From Calamus simplicifolius (taxonomy: Eukaryota > Streptophyta > Magnoliopsida > Arecales > Arecaceae): a stretch of 64,000 bases of DNA. Shown here piece by piece: positions 43,746 to 57,800 of the stretch. The position numbers were made by a program, and so were the translations under genes. Below the pieces are notes generated by a model. That model ran no database searches, was not told the DNA's origin, and saw only the letters and a list, made by a program, of their open reading frames with translations. The stretch lies in the NCBI GenBank assembly GCA_900491605.1, contig UESW01005040.1:126242-190241 (forward strand). The letters run 5' to 3'. The stretch's first letter is position 1; every line of letters starts with the position of its first letter.

Positions 43746-44584
43746 CTGACGTATGTACCAAAATTAATTTTTTTAAAACAATTGCAACGCATTTTATTAC
43801 GTCGCAATGTTTTATTTTTAATTTTTATATCTTTTATTTATATTTTATAAAATTTATTTTTTAAAAAAATGCTACGACGCATTATTTGCGTCACTAAATA
43901 AAAAATTAATTTTTTAATTTTTTGATTTATTACGTCGCTAATGAGTCGCTATTTAACATAATTAATTTTTTAAAAAATATTGCGACGCACCAAAATCTTT
44001 GCAATATTTTATTTCATAATTATTTTTAATTTTTTAAAAATATTGCGACGCAATACTTGCGTCGCTAAATAAAAATATTTTTTTATTAATTTTCTATTTA
44101 TTGCATCGCTATTGCGTCGCTATTTAACATAATTAATTTTTAAAAAACATTACGATGCACTGAATTGCATCGCAATATTTTTATTTCATAATTATATTTA
44201 TAAAAATTAATTTTATTTAAAATAATTACGACGCAAGTATTACGTCGTAAATAAAAAATTAACTTTTTAATTTTTTGGTTTATTGCATCGCTATTTAACA
44301 TAATTAATTTTTTAAAAAACATTGCGACGCATTGTGTTGCGTCGCAATCTTTTTATTTCATAATTATATTTTATAAAAATTAAATTTAAAAATATTGCGA
44401 TGCATTTCTTGCGTCGCTAAATTAAAAATTAATTTTTTGATTATTTAGTTTATTGAGTCGCGAATGCGTCGCTAATTGCGTCGTAATTTTTTGTTGTCGT
44501 GGAGGCATCGCAATGTGGTCGCAATTTAGCAATGCAATGATGCATCGCTAAATTTACGTCGCTATTTCAGTATGTTTTGTAGTG
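43746..44584 (-). mobile_element. CACTA-2: terminal part of a second CACTA-type element
   Basis: On the minus strand it starts CACTACAAAACATACTG at 44584, a perfect CACTA terminus, followed by the same subterminal motifs (GCGACGCAA, TTGCGTCGC, GCATCGCTA, in AT-rich DNA) as CACTA-1. The 89-bp array and copia-3 lie inside it; its other end is in or beyond the gap. No transposase can be read, so it may be non-autonomous. Confidence 0.8.
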
Positions 44585-44599
44585 GATATAGGTGCGAGA

Positions 44600-46399
44600 T
44601 TGCGAATATCAAAGTGAATAAGATCAAATGATGATAGAGCAATGAATTATTATTATCAAAAGGTAAATGAATATGTTTTTCTATTTGACAGGGCATACAA
44701 TTAAAGTGATTTCAACTAACCCTAATTGGCTACTAAAGATTAATTATTGAAGGTGAGAAGTTGAAACATAAGCTAATCAAGTATGCCGAAGGATAAGAGG
44801 AACACTTGAGCACAAGTAAGAGCAACAAGTTGTGAGAGAGAGACTATAAAATGAAGAAAGCTCAAACATACATCCAACCTTACGGCTTGTCCCAGCAATT
44901 CATCCAGACTATGGATCCTTCGCAATACAACTAGTACATGAAAAAGGTAAATTAAAACAAAAATTACACAATTATCCAATAGAAAGAAGATTTGAGAGAG
45001 TTTGGAAACTAAATATGCATTAGGGATAGATAATTTAAAAGTCAAAATAGATTCTGCATGACTAAATGGTATGCATAAACTATCGTAGTCAATTTTTGAA
45101 GCATTGAAGGCCAAAAATTTGGTTGAAAAGATAAATGAATCAAAAGTCATGTAATTACAACATGTGGAATCAGTAAACCAAAAAGAATTATCTAGAACGG
45201 TATAAAAAGCAGGAGCAGAAATAGAAATAGAAGAATGTATATTAGCTTAAGTAAGAGCCTAAGTGATAATAGCCACAAAATCAACCTCTAAAGGGGAGTA
45301 AGTTACTGTAATAGATTCAATAGAAAAAACATCACTAGAATTAATAGCAATAGCACATCGTTGAGGAGGCCCATAATGATTGTCATGACTAGTTGACTCC
45401 TTATTCTTCAAGTGTTGAAAATCAAAATCACCTTTACAAGGAGCATGATTCTCTTAGAATTATGAAATATAAAGTGATAACAATCCTTAATTGTGTGACC
45501 ATCAATATGATAATAACAACAAAAATGTGACTATTAATAGAAGAAGACTGCATTGATATGGAAGCAGGTATAGAGGATGACATGAGGGATGGAGCAACTA
45601 AAATAGAATCAGCAAGCTAAAGTTTTATTATTTGCTTACAAGTTTCCTCGAAGGTACATCAATAACATCCACATCCAATGTGGATAAAGGATTACAATAT
45701 AAAGAGATATTTTAATAATTCAAAATCATCATTGAGTACCAAGTATCTAGTTAAGATGCATATTATCTCGATTGGCTAAATAACTTGCATATTTGAGAAT
45801 TTTCACTATAGTTCACACATAGCTAATTGATCCAAATGCTAGACATTTGAGAATGAAAGTCATTAATAGACCAACCAGACTCTTGTTTCAGATAGTGAAG
45901 TCTCTTGAGAAGCTAACATTGGTGAGAAAAATCCATAAAAGAATGGCATTTCGTTACAAAATCCAAAAGTTCCTTAGCTATATCAAATCGCCTAAAAAAG
46001 ACATTAATAAAAATAATACAGGTATTGTGATTTAAGTGATAATTTTGTAATTATTATTCTCCCAATTTTTAGGGCAAGTTTTATATCCAGTAGCAATTTT
46101 AGTAACCTATTTCTTTGGTTTTTGTTTGTCGCTTGTAATATAATACCAAAGTTTATGTGCTTTAAGAAAATTATGCATGGCTTGGTCCAGTTATTGTAAT
46201 TAGAGCTATCTAGAATAATTTAGATAGGTTGTGTGACATCTGCTAGAGACATGATAATGACATATATATGAATTGATTAGAAATGGATAGGAGTTCGACT
46301 GAATTGAAAGCTGATTTGATAAAAGCTTTGATCGTGGCAATTATGTTTGACAAAGCTATTTAAAAAAAAAAAAAGAAGGTATGGCTTTGGTACCATGAA
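44600..46399 (-). mobile_element. Decayed Ale/Retrofit-type copia relic (gag to protease)
   Basis: Read on the minus strand, gag motifs occur at about 46150-45800 (GYKTCPKNW, IAKELLDFVTKCHSF, DFHSQMSSIWD), a CCHC knuckle at about 45455-45530 (YYHIDGHTIKDCYHF), and a protease region at about 45110-45160 (DST-CC-YMTFDSFIFSTKF) with IPNAYLV. Stops and frame changes are frequent. The primer-site complement GGCTTTGGTACCATG at 46383-46397 marks the start of its internal region. It is unrelated to the three Sirevirus copies. LTRs are not evident. Confidence 0.7.
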
Positions 46400-48777
46400 G
46401 TAATTATTAGAAAAGAGCGAGAGAGTGACACGAAGATGTATTATAAAGCCTTATGTTATGAAGAGGTATAAGTTATTGCGAATTCTAATGTACAACAAAA
46501 TATCCCTTATTCCTTGCACTTTGCCCAAAAAAAAAAGAAAAACTATTCTACTGCACTATCTAGCATCCAAACAGGCAAACACTACTAGCATCCATTATGT
46601 ATTTATGTACGGTTCATTGTACAACAAAGAAAGAAAGAAATGAGCTGCCACCTTAGGAAAGTACTACCGAAACATATGCTGTTCTTAATGCATTTATTAT
46701 TCCAACTCAAAGTTGTTCGTAATATAAGGTGTTTAGGTGCGGTGCCTAAATGTATCTGGATGTTGTAATAATCACATGGATTTACACGATTTATTCCATA
46801 GTGGCATATAAACCAACTAGATCATAAGGCCACTCAAATTTCTCATGCATCCTCCCGTTGAGACACAAAGTTCATTTTTCTTAAGCTATGGTCATCATAA
46901 AATCAGGTGGCCAGGCATTATCCCAAGCATCTTCAGCGGCAAATTGATCGGACCCCACAAAGCCCGACCTATCACTTGGTGGGTCAGATTGTGATCAAGA
47001 ATTCATTTGTTATAAGATTGAGCATGAATCTATTTTTTTGATCTAAATTTTAAATGGATCTAATACGACTCAGCACTTTGACCTAACCTGAAAGTAGAAT
47101 TCTACTTGGATCAAAATAGTATGGACTAGATCGAAACATGATCTTAGATTAAAAAGAAAAAATAAATAGAAAAAACTTCAATTAAATAAACAAATTTTTC
47201 TTTACATTAATTAAATATTTTACTTTAAAATTAACTAATAAAAATTATAAACGGTAAATTTGATAAATTAGTATAAAATTATCAGCGATGGAATCTTAGA
47301 TTAGGATCAAATAGATGACCAAACCCCGTACCAAAACAGATTGCGTACGGATCCGTATTTTATATTGCCCAAACCAAAAAGAGCCTATAATGTGCAAAAG
47401 ACTACCCTCCATGCCAAAATATACTTACCAATAAAACTAAAAGTGCAAATCTCAGATATGGACATCCAGGCACCTAAAAACTTGCACAAAATATACACAC
47501 CATCATGCGCTCATAAATAAAATATACCAACCTCAATAACAAAATACATAGCGGCCATCTACGTTACCCTCCATGCCTAAAAACAAACGGCCACCGACGT
47601 TAAATAACGACGAGAGCTGAGCGACAACCAACAATGAAAACACTAGAAACCAGCATCCGTAGAAATTTTTCAGAACTACTTTTTGCGTGCGCGTGTCCCG
47701 TCCTGGCCGCCTCGCATGCTTTTTTCCATTACCATATTACCTTCACGTACACATATGGATACAAATCCGGTAAAAGAATTTTTTTGTTATAAAAAAACCC
47801 TAAAAAATAATGACCATGTCCTGCAACCTTCTTGTGAAACGCTCTAACCTACTAAATGCATGCATAAAATTTTTAATTACACCACTCAAATTACTTAGTG
47901 CATCCCTTTCAATTTAAAAATAAAAAATTAATTTTAAACTATCCTTAGCACTCCATCTCCTTCCACCTTCCCATCCTTCCCCCCCCCCCCCCCCCCCTTC
48001 CCTTCCCCCAGCACCCACACCCCCCAGAACCACCCTCCATCCCTCCCTCAAGAACTAACACAAAGCCTCTCCTCACCCCTCCCTACCACCATCCTCCATC
48101 CTCTTCCTTCGGCCCAAGTCTCCTTCCTACTCACCGGCCTCAACATCCCCTTCCTTTTCTCGCACCATCTCCTAACAAAGGGCGCTGAGGCCAAAAAGTA
48201 AAAAAAAAGATCTAAGTCGAAGGGAAAGGGATCGATGGGGTTCGACGCCGAAAAGAAAGGGAGACAAGGCCGAAGGAAAAGGTGAGCGATGCAAAGAAGG
48301 GGAGAGGGGATGAGAAGGAAACGGATTGATAAGGATAATTTAAATTTTAATAAAAAAAACTTAAGAGGGACGTACCAAGTATTCTGAGCGGTGCAAATAA
48401 AACTTCCCATGAAGGTTACAACCACCTACACGCAAACCAAAAAGGAAGCACGTGCTGCTCAGCTCTCACCCGCACGTGCAGGTCTAGCATTCCTCTTATG
48501 GCATCGTCCTCTCCCATGCTTTAAATGAAAGAACCATAATTTTAACTGTAACAGACAAAAGCCAACCCCTTCAACGATAAATCACAAGACCGGATATTCT
48601 TTAAAAAAAAAAAAAAAGAGAGAGAGAGAGAGAAAAGCGGAACGAAAAAAGAAATCCTAATGAACTATACGTCTATACGGGTCAAGTTTGGGATACTGAG
48701 GCTGGACATCAATAACCTACCAACTCAATTGCAAGAAACCATAGCTTTACAGAAAATGAAGAATAGATTGGATTGGG
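46400..48777. other. Intergenic region between the transposon block and NOT2/VIP2
   Basis: AT-rich DNA with no supported gene. It holds a 19-base C-run at 47979-47997 and GC-richer flanks to about 48320. No further transposon proteins are recognised. Confidence 0.6.
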
Positions 48778-48783
48778 TTTATT
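48778..48783 (-). terminator. Poly(A) signal of the NOT2/VIP2 gene
   Basis: TTTATT on the plus strand is AATAAA on the gene strand, about 56 bases after the stop codon at 48839-48841. Plant poly(A) signals are loose, so it is a likely but not exclusive site. Confidence 0.5.
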
Positions 48784-48838
48784 TCTAGAATTAATGACAC
48801 ATGTTAAAGCCTTCTGCATCTAAAACCTTTCGCCAATA

Positions 48839-51800
48839 CTAAGGGCGCGCAGGAGGAAGAGTTGGTTTCTTCTCCACTGCCTCGTAATGGAGAACAAAGT
48901 TTTCCTGCAGAAGACGGCCAAGGCACCTGTCATGTGAGTACAAAAGAATAAATTAAAAAAAGAATAACAGAAAGGGCCTGTGATCAAACCTTTGTTCTAG
49001 TTTCCCACGTGTTTGGATCAAAACAGACATAGGTTCCCCTTTCATATGTCTGACACTTAACCAGAGGCTCCACATTTGCTCTTGTGAACCATAATTGGTG
49101 ATCCTTGTGGTAGAACCATCCTCGCGAATATCTGCAATGCATTTGACTAAGAGATTGTTTATCCCACATTGGAAAAACCTACTTTATCACTATGGATCCT
49201 CACAATTCATACCAGAAAGAAATTACATTTTCTTTTCTTTTTTTAAAGACAAGCGACGAAATACGTAACAAACACAGAAGGTGCTTGCACAATGTGATGT
49301 ATTCAGTTAACAAATAAATATAGGACAAGTGCTTCAGGATATAAGCAGCAGGTTGCACTTGGGAAAGGGTGCACAAGCAAATATCTGCACATAACTTTAT
49401 ACATAAGAATGGGGCTAAGAGAGTTTTTCTTATGTTTCTTGACTCAAAGGAGAATTCAGAATTACAGAAATGAATAACATCCAGGATGGTATAGACAACA
49501 GAAATCATACTAACAGCAAGCTGCCAGCACTGGCAACTGAAAGTTTGGAGAGGGGGGAAGATAGTCTCTGCTAGAAAGAGCAAGCTTACAGTTCAGAAGC
49601 AGCATAAAGTTGGGCTTCATCTTTTGGCATGCTGCAACAAAAGTAGAAACACACCTAATTAAATAACCGCAAGCCATACAGAAACTACACAAATAGAGAA
49701 TTTATCATAGGAAACATGCACCTGTAGAAGATGTAAAACAGTGTCAACAGATTAAACCGTGCAAAATATCCTTGCTGCATCCACAACATTAGATTCGCAC
49801 AACCATAAAAATAGAAAGGGTTTACATCAAGAAGATTCCAAAGATGAAAATCTTACCTGTAGTGGAGGTGGCTGTTTGGCATAATAACAAGATGGAATGC
49901 AGTATTCAGGCTCTCCTTTGGCCGGCTCATCAGACCATGGAGATCCAAATGTCTTGTGAAGATTATCTGATGAGTTCAAATTCAACCCTAAAGTTGTCAA
50001 ATCAATTCCTAAAGCAAGGGACGTCAGATCTGGATCATTCATCCTAATAACACTTAACAAACCCAGTAAGCCAAACCGATCAGGAGCAGTTTGCATTCCT
50101 TGCATAGACTTCAGACTCTGATCTCTATATGATTGATTAACAGCAGACATTTGTTGCAGCCGAAATTGAGATTGATTCTGCGGGAGCTGATATTGCTGAA
50201 TGAGCTGCTCATATGCACCCATGCCAGAAGCTGCATTTGGAGAGTTTAATGATCTCAATCCAATGCTAGGTGGTGGTCCACTATTTTGCATCTGTCAAGA
50301 AAAGTTGAGAGGAACTATTGATTAATAATTATGAGACAGACCACAGGTTACAGACAGGTTAGCGGTAAGATTAACACACCTGGGAGTGATAGGTTCCATG
50401 AGAAGATGGAAATAAATCAGAGCCATGTAGATGGATAAGATCTTGGTTGTTTCCAGGTGCATATGTAACCCCAGCACTACTGACTGCTGCAGCATGCTGC
50501 TGTTGTTGCTGACGGTTGGATGGATAAGTCCCTCCCAAGCTAAATCCAGAAGATCTTGCCATCTGCAAGATATTGCACCAACCCAATCTTCAATCTAAGC
50601 AAGTGAGAGGCACAAAAATGCCATGAAATTATATCATCATTTTATATGAAGGCTTCAAAACTCACACTGAAGTGCGGTGACTGCATCATAGGAACATTAT
50701 CATGAAGTTGTTCCTTCTGATGCAAATCGACAGAATAATCTGAGTTGCCACCTAAACAAAAGCCAAAAGTAGATTAAAATGGGTAAAACATAAAGTTAAA
50801 AACAATATTATACCACTGAAGGATAAAGATAATTTTTAATAGATATTGGGAGTACAGATAAAACAGGAACAACTAAAAATCATTTCTGATGTTTTCTGAA
50901 AAGATTAACAACAGAAGCTGCTGCTGTTCAACTACTTCCAAAGAAATTTTGCAGAATACGGAATAAGTTGACCAATGGAAAGCATGATGAAATAAACCAA
51001 CCTCGTAAAAAGCAGTCCATGGTGGAACAAAGAACACAGACGTTAATCTGCTAGAATATCAGCTGGTCTTGTGATACATTACAGCAATAGGCTTTCTTAT
51101 AAACCACTACATGGCAGTATGCGCTCAGACTGCACACATATGCAGATGCGCCCACTTAAGGTTGATTAGTTGCATCAAGCATGTAATATTACCCACCTAT
51201 CTAATTTCAAATCTCTTCAGTGTTTCTTGTCCATGTTTTTTTATTTGAAAAGATATAGCCCATTTTATTTTGTAGATTGGATTTCTTTAGAAAAAGTCTC
51301 ATACATATATTTAGGGGATAAATGGTAACACACTGGGCACACATTTCTAAAATGGCATAGAATGTTAGATTTGTCTAGGTAAGTCAAAAATCATCTTTAC
51401 ACATTCACTTGCCTCTCACTACAAAAAATCAGTATAGTCAAGATACTGTAGCATAACAATGGCGAACAAAATTGTCAGGTTTATGTGTCTTAAGAGGTAT
51501 CTGACAACCATTAGTAATGCGATATGCTCATCCTTGCCCATGTCTGCCATTTTCCTAGGTATTTTACGCACTCAACGAAATCACATGACAATGGATCAAA
51601 TATCTAATTTCAACTGGACAAAATCTTCAAATTTATATTTGTCCAAACTGGAATTAGAGGGCACCAACAGAAAAAGTTATAGAAGTGAATTATCAGCACT
51701 AAGCTTATAATTAATAAGAACAAGCTGGATGAAGCCAAAATGTGATGTGCATCTCAAAAATTAGCTGTAATTGGTTACATATGTGGATCAAGTTGTCTTG

Positions 51801-54800
51801 TCCATTTCCTAGACCAAGTTTTTCAGGCTCACAAGTTGATCTCGAACTTTGCATCAGGCTCGGTTAAATAAACTTGAGGCAAGCTCAAGTGAGACTAATT
51901 GAGTTCATATAAAACTCTTTTTTCTTTTGAGGAAAGACCAGAGCATGGACCGCATTTTATATGCATACAGATGAGGTGAAAATGAAGCCTTACCTCCAAC
52001 TCCCAAAGCACCCAGAGACACATCAAACCACTAAGCCTCAAGGAAAAGGCCAACTGCAGTAATTCATTGTGTAGCTGTACCAGACAAGCATGATAGAAAA
52101 GCAGGTCGCAAGGAAACAGAAATAGAAAAAAGTGGTAGTCAAAACTGAAAAAATAATAATAATAAGAAGGCCGCCCCATTGCTCTTAAGAGGTTTTTAGA
52201 ATTGACTCAACCAGAACTTTCACAGTCTTGATCTCCTCCCTACCAATGACCTCTTTGAATTTATATTACATATCAAAGGTCCTCTTTCTCCGTCACCAGA
52301 TAAACCAACAGAAGGCTACTAAAACAGTATCAGTTAGTGTGACATGATCTTTGATGCAATTAGGTCAAATTGGCTAATGGGATGATATTGGGTCCCATAA
52401 TTTACTCCTAATTCAAAGGTGAACCCCTTCTTATTATATGATGATTTATATAATAGGCTAGATACGAAAATGAAAAGACTATATTATAAATTAGTAAAAC
52501 TAAAAGAGAAAAGAAAACAAAAGATTTAGACTATATTAAATGTATTAAGAATGAAGATGAAAGAGTCTTAGTAAAAGAAGAAGAGATAAAAGAACGATGA
52601 AAAAGTTATTTTAAAAAATTATTAAATAAAAATAATTTGATAAATTTAAGGATAGAAAAATATAATAATCTAAGAGTAACAAATAAGCATAAATTTTTTC
52701 GTAGATTTAGCATGCTTGAGGTTAGAAAGGCTTTGAGTAAAATAAAAAATGCAAAGACATTAGAAGCACATGTGATCCATTGAGGTTTAGAAAGGCTTAA
52801 GAGAAATTGGAGTCATGTGGTTAACCAATTTATTTAACAAGATTGTAGAAACTAAAAGAATGCTGGATGATTGAAGGAAAAGCATATTAATACCCGTATA
52901 CAAAAATAAAAAAAATATTCAAAACTGTACAAATTATAGAGGGATTAAACTAATGAGTCATACAATAAAATTATGGGAGAGAGTAATAGAAAATCGATTA
53001 AAGCTGAAACTTTGGTGTCAAATAATCAATTTGGATTTATGCCAGGAAGATCGACCATGGAAGCTATTTATTTATTAAGAAGATTGATGGAAAGATATAG
53101 AGAAAAGAAAAAAAAAGACCTTCATATGTTCTTTATTGATTTAGAAAAAGCATATGATAGAGTACCTAGAAAAATAATATTATGGATTTAAAAAAAAAAG
53201 GAGTTACCAAAAGGTACATAGAATTGATAAAAGATATATATGAAAGAGCAATAACTATTGTTAAAATAACAATAGAAGAAACTAGTGAATTTCCAATTAC
53301 TATAGGTTTACATCAAATATCTGCCTTAAGTCCGTATCTTTTTGTATTAGTTATGGATGAATTAACAAAACATATTCAAAATGATATCCCATGGTGTATG
53401 TTATTTGCAAATGATATAGTGTTGATTGATGAAACTAAATCTGAAGTAAATGCTAAGCTAAAGATTTGAAGAGAGGCTTTATAATCTAAGGGTTTTAAGA
53501 TTAGTAGAACTAAAACTGAATACATGAAATGTAATTTTAGTGGGAGTAAAAATACAAATGAAGAAACAGTAAAAATTACAAGCCAAAAGATATTAAGGAG
53601 TAAAAAATTTAGGTATTTGGAATAATTATCCAGCAAGAAGGTAAAATAGGTGAAAATGTGAATCATAGAGTTAAAGCAGGATGGAATAAGTGGAGTGCTT
53701 CGAGAGTATTGTATGATCGGTGCATCCCATTAAAATTAAAAGAAAAATTCTATAAAATTGCTATTAGACCAGCTATGCTATATGGAACAGAATGTTAGGC
53801 AATATTGAAACATGTGAATAAATTATGTGTGACAGAAATGAGTATGTTAAGATGGATGTGGTAAAACTTTTAAAAAATAGAATTAGAAGTAAACATATAA
53901 AAAAAATGATAGAAATAGCCCCAATTGAAGATAAAATGAGTGAAAATTGATTACGATAGTTTAGACATATACAACATAGACCTTTAGATGCTTCCGTTAG
54001 AAAGAGTGATCTTTTATAATTTATGGTAAGAATAGAGGTAGAGATAGACCTAAACTAACATGGATAGAAATAATTAAAAAAGATATAACTATTTATAATT
54101 TAAATGTCGACTTGGTCCTGAATAGAGCAGATTGGAGAAAGTAGATTCATGTAGCCGACCACATATAGTGAAAAGGCTTAGATGAGTTGAGTTGAGTCAA
54201 AGGTCAACCCTTTGTCATTGTAAGTTTTTCCGAACCTTAATCATGACATAGAGAAACAATACCTCTAATGTAATGTGCATCCCAGAATAAACCAAGAGAA
54301 ATCTACGACCACAGGGCAGCATTGCCATATGAGATGTATGCTAATAAGCCAGGGACAGTTTGAAGGAAAGGATTAAGTACCAGTACCTGCCCTGGTTTTG
54401 TCTTTGGTTGGTACAGTATTGGGATTCAGGACAGACCAAATGGACCTTTAACAGCAATAATGAAGAGATTTTCCTTAGAAAAAAAAATTTAATAAGATGA
54501 CCTTTAAAATAATGTATTCTAGGATGCCAAGCTGACTCAAGCATCCAGATGCAACCAACCTGATCCACCCCGGCTGGAAACAATTGAGATGGTCAGGACA
54601 TCCTGTTTCATGAGAGAACAAGCATCGCAGCTGCATCCTCGGTACTGTTCTCTCATTGGAACAACACAGTACCAGGTAATGAATAGAATGCATTCATAAC
54701 AAGAATCAGGTAATAATATTTATATTAAAGTTATTAACCAATAAACTTCGGTCCCAAGGCAGTAGAAAGCGTTTTCAGATTTGTGTGATTCAGATGCTTG

Positions 54801-57800
54801 TGATATCCATGCCTTCTGATGTATCACTGCCCACATCTTAAGGTAACAGCTAGCAGAGAAGCCACTGCAACCTAAGGCTTTGTCCCAACGAATGCTAATT
54901 TTGGCAATCACCACTCAATACTTGGGATCTTTGTGAGCTTGATGATTTTCTTTTGGGCATCTGTCCTCACCCCAATAAATAAATAGATAATAAAAATTGA
55001 CAGTACATATTCTCTCGCAGCTATAAGTAGTCTCAAAAGCCACTCATAAATTCGGTGACCTAATTAGGGGAATTGCTCGATTTCCTCATCAAAATCTTGC
55101 ACAGAAATATTTAAGCATATGCCATTACTGTAGCTGAGGAAATTAGCCACTTCTTTCAGTAGGTCTTGTGCAGATATATTATAGAATGGTGGGTAAAAAT
55201 TGAAAACAATCATGACATTTGTTGTGATATGGATCTTTCTATGTTTTATTACGATATAATGATAGCTACAATAAAATCTTGACTGTGTTCTTACAACAAT
55301 CATTGACTAGAAGAAATATGATCATATAGATATTTTCCCAAGGCTTATTCTTCAACAAGTACAACCAATACATGTGAGTTTCATGATTCAAAAGTATCAG
55401 GATTTTTTCTTAAAAACAAACTAAAACCAAACTCCAAGAAAATAAAAAACTAAAAAAAGAAGCACAATGCATATAAGTTGCACAATGCTCTGGATAAGAC
55501 ATCAATGTACAACAATATTTGCTCCCCACTATCAAACTAAGACATAAAATTCATAGTGATTGCTAGCAAATATAAAATACTGTAATATTTTTAAAAAAAT
55601 AAAGCAAAGTTTAGATGAAAGATAACTAAAACACCTTTAAATCCAGGCAAAGCTGGAAAATCTTCATTTTGAATGCTAAATTCTTGGTTTTGTTGGACGA
55701 TGGAGCTAACACCAACTCCTTGTTTGCGCATTGAACCTACAAATTTGGAAATCAGCGGGCAGTTCAGTTCATAGAACGAAAAGCTTAGAAAAATTGGATG
55801 ATAAAATATCTCACATACCCAATTGTCCTTGTGGCCCTCCAGCTGAACTTGGTCTCCCAGTCAGTTGGGGAAAATCATTCATGTCAAATGGAGAACTATC
55901 ATTGGAGGTGACATCATTCAACATCCCCATAGAGCTTAATGCATTATTCCCTCCTTGTACTTGGCTCTGGGATAATGGTCCTCCAGATGTGGGATAAGAG
56001 CTCCCAAGCATACCAAGCATTTGAGGTGCTGCTAACTCATAAACACAAGCTACACAACCTTAGAGACAATACTTGAGCAGTAGCTATTAAATGCAAATCA
56101 TTACCAAAAGATTCGGAAGTTCCTAGAATCCATGAGTTATATTTAAAAGCAAAGCGACAAACTAACAGAATGCACTACAGAAAAAAAGGCGTCAAAAAAG
56201 GAAACAGTTCTCCTTTTTTATATGAGTAAATTCATAACATCCTGTATTATCAATGGAAGGGAGAAGGTGAACACAGTGCAAACTCATCAAAGATTACATA
56301 GGTATTACTTGCACCAACCATCAAAATAATATTAGCTAAAATTAGTCCAAGATCTAATAACAGACGACAAACAATATAAACCATCAAAATCATAGAATTA
56401 CCACTATGGAAAAAGAGGAAAATTTTTGTGAGATGCAACACATTAATATAGACTTCAAGTATACTATGCTTATTCAATTTACAGCAAAAGAGTGGCAATA
56501 ATGACTAGACTTCATAATGCAATTGAATTCTGTGTTATTAGCCCTTAGAGCTAGAAAAAAATATTCTAGTTATGTGTGCATATGCTGCTAAATAATTAAT
56601 ATACTTGCATATAAATCAGAAATAATACATTTCATTAATTTTAATAAGATAACTAAAGCATGTAGGATCTTTACAGGTGTCTTTAAAAAAAAAACTGTAT
56701 AACTGATAAAAAAATCCATTTATAATGGTAATAGCATATCAGTACATGATTCATTATATCAGAACTGATCTAATCGCCAATGTGGCAAATGAGGATTGAT
56801 AAAAGAGAAATATAAGAGAAGACAAGTAAAAAAAAAAATAAGAGAAGACAAATGGGTTTGATCCTGCAATTTCAAGACTTTCATAATCTAAATGTGATCT
56901 ATCATATTGTAAAAATCCAGATAGCAAACATCAAGACAACAACTGAGCCATCATAATATATTAACCCACCCTAACTTTCCTTCATAAGCCTCTCACAGCA
57001 GCCATTCTAAACCTCCACAGACAAAAACAGTGGCAAAAGAACTTATGCATATGAGCTTTTGAATTAGTCAGTTAATTCTATAATCCATTCCATCAGATGT
57101 AGCTTTCAAAGAATGACCAGAGTCATAATTTATTATGTTGGCAAATGTTTTAGAAAACTTGAAGTGAAAAAGGTGTTTTGATCTGTAGAATTTACATGAT
57201 CTGGAGCATAGGCAATTTTTAAAAACTCAGTTCTATCATTGATTTGCCATACATATTATAACCGCTCCCTTGAAACAACCTTCTTGGCACAAATGATATG
57301 AACACGGTTTCATCCAACCTAAGGGACTTCAAATCTGGTCATCAATTTCCTAAAAGATCAACGAAATCCTCTTATCCAACTTTATACAATAATCAAGTTC
57401 GCATTTTTTTTTTTTGGGCCTTTCTAGGTAGCATCCAAGATCTCAGCTTCACACATGATCTTTTTATATCTTTATGGAGTAAAATCCAACAACATTACCA
57501 TTTCACCATTTTCATCATAAGTCATGACTCCACCACTATCATCCTGGCAGCCAAAGCACTCATCAAAGAAGGCCAACAGAGACAATGTCAAAAATTCACC
57601 AATATGAACTCTTCATTTCTTCAAGAATGCAATTTTATTCCATAGCTATCTGTATTTAAAGAAAGATTTAAAATCTTTGCATCTTATAGAAAATATGATT
57701 CAAAACCAAGCCAAATAAAGAGAAAATATTCATAAAGCTAACCCCAACTAATTTAGAATTAAGGCTTTGTTAATGGTTCAGCATTCTGATATATCTAAGT

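Noticed and set aside
42229..43807. Overlapping Asp/Arg/Ser/Ile-rich frames in several phases
   Set aside because: By-products of the 89-bp GATC-rich array, which lacks stops in several frames on both strands.
44773..45150. 125-residue frame as an independent gene
   Set aside because: The sequence is the protease region of an Ale-type copia relic in a decayed frame.
47061..47072. TAATACGACTCA, first 12 bases of a T7 promoter-like sequence
   Set aside because: It stops matching after 12 bases (next is GCAC) and lies in AT-rich plant intergenic DNA with no vector sequence nearby. Chance match.
48048..48425. 125-residue frame near the C-run, as a gene
   Set aside because: Low-complexity, no family resemblance, no splice or promoter context, and next to a 19-base C-run.
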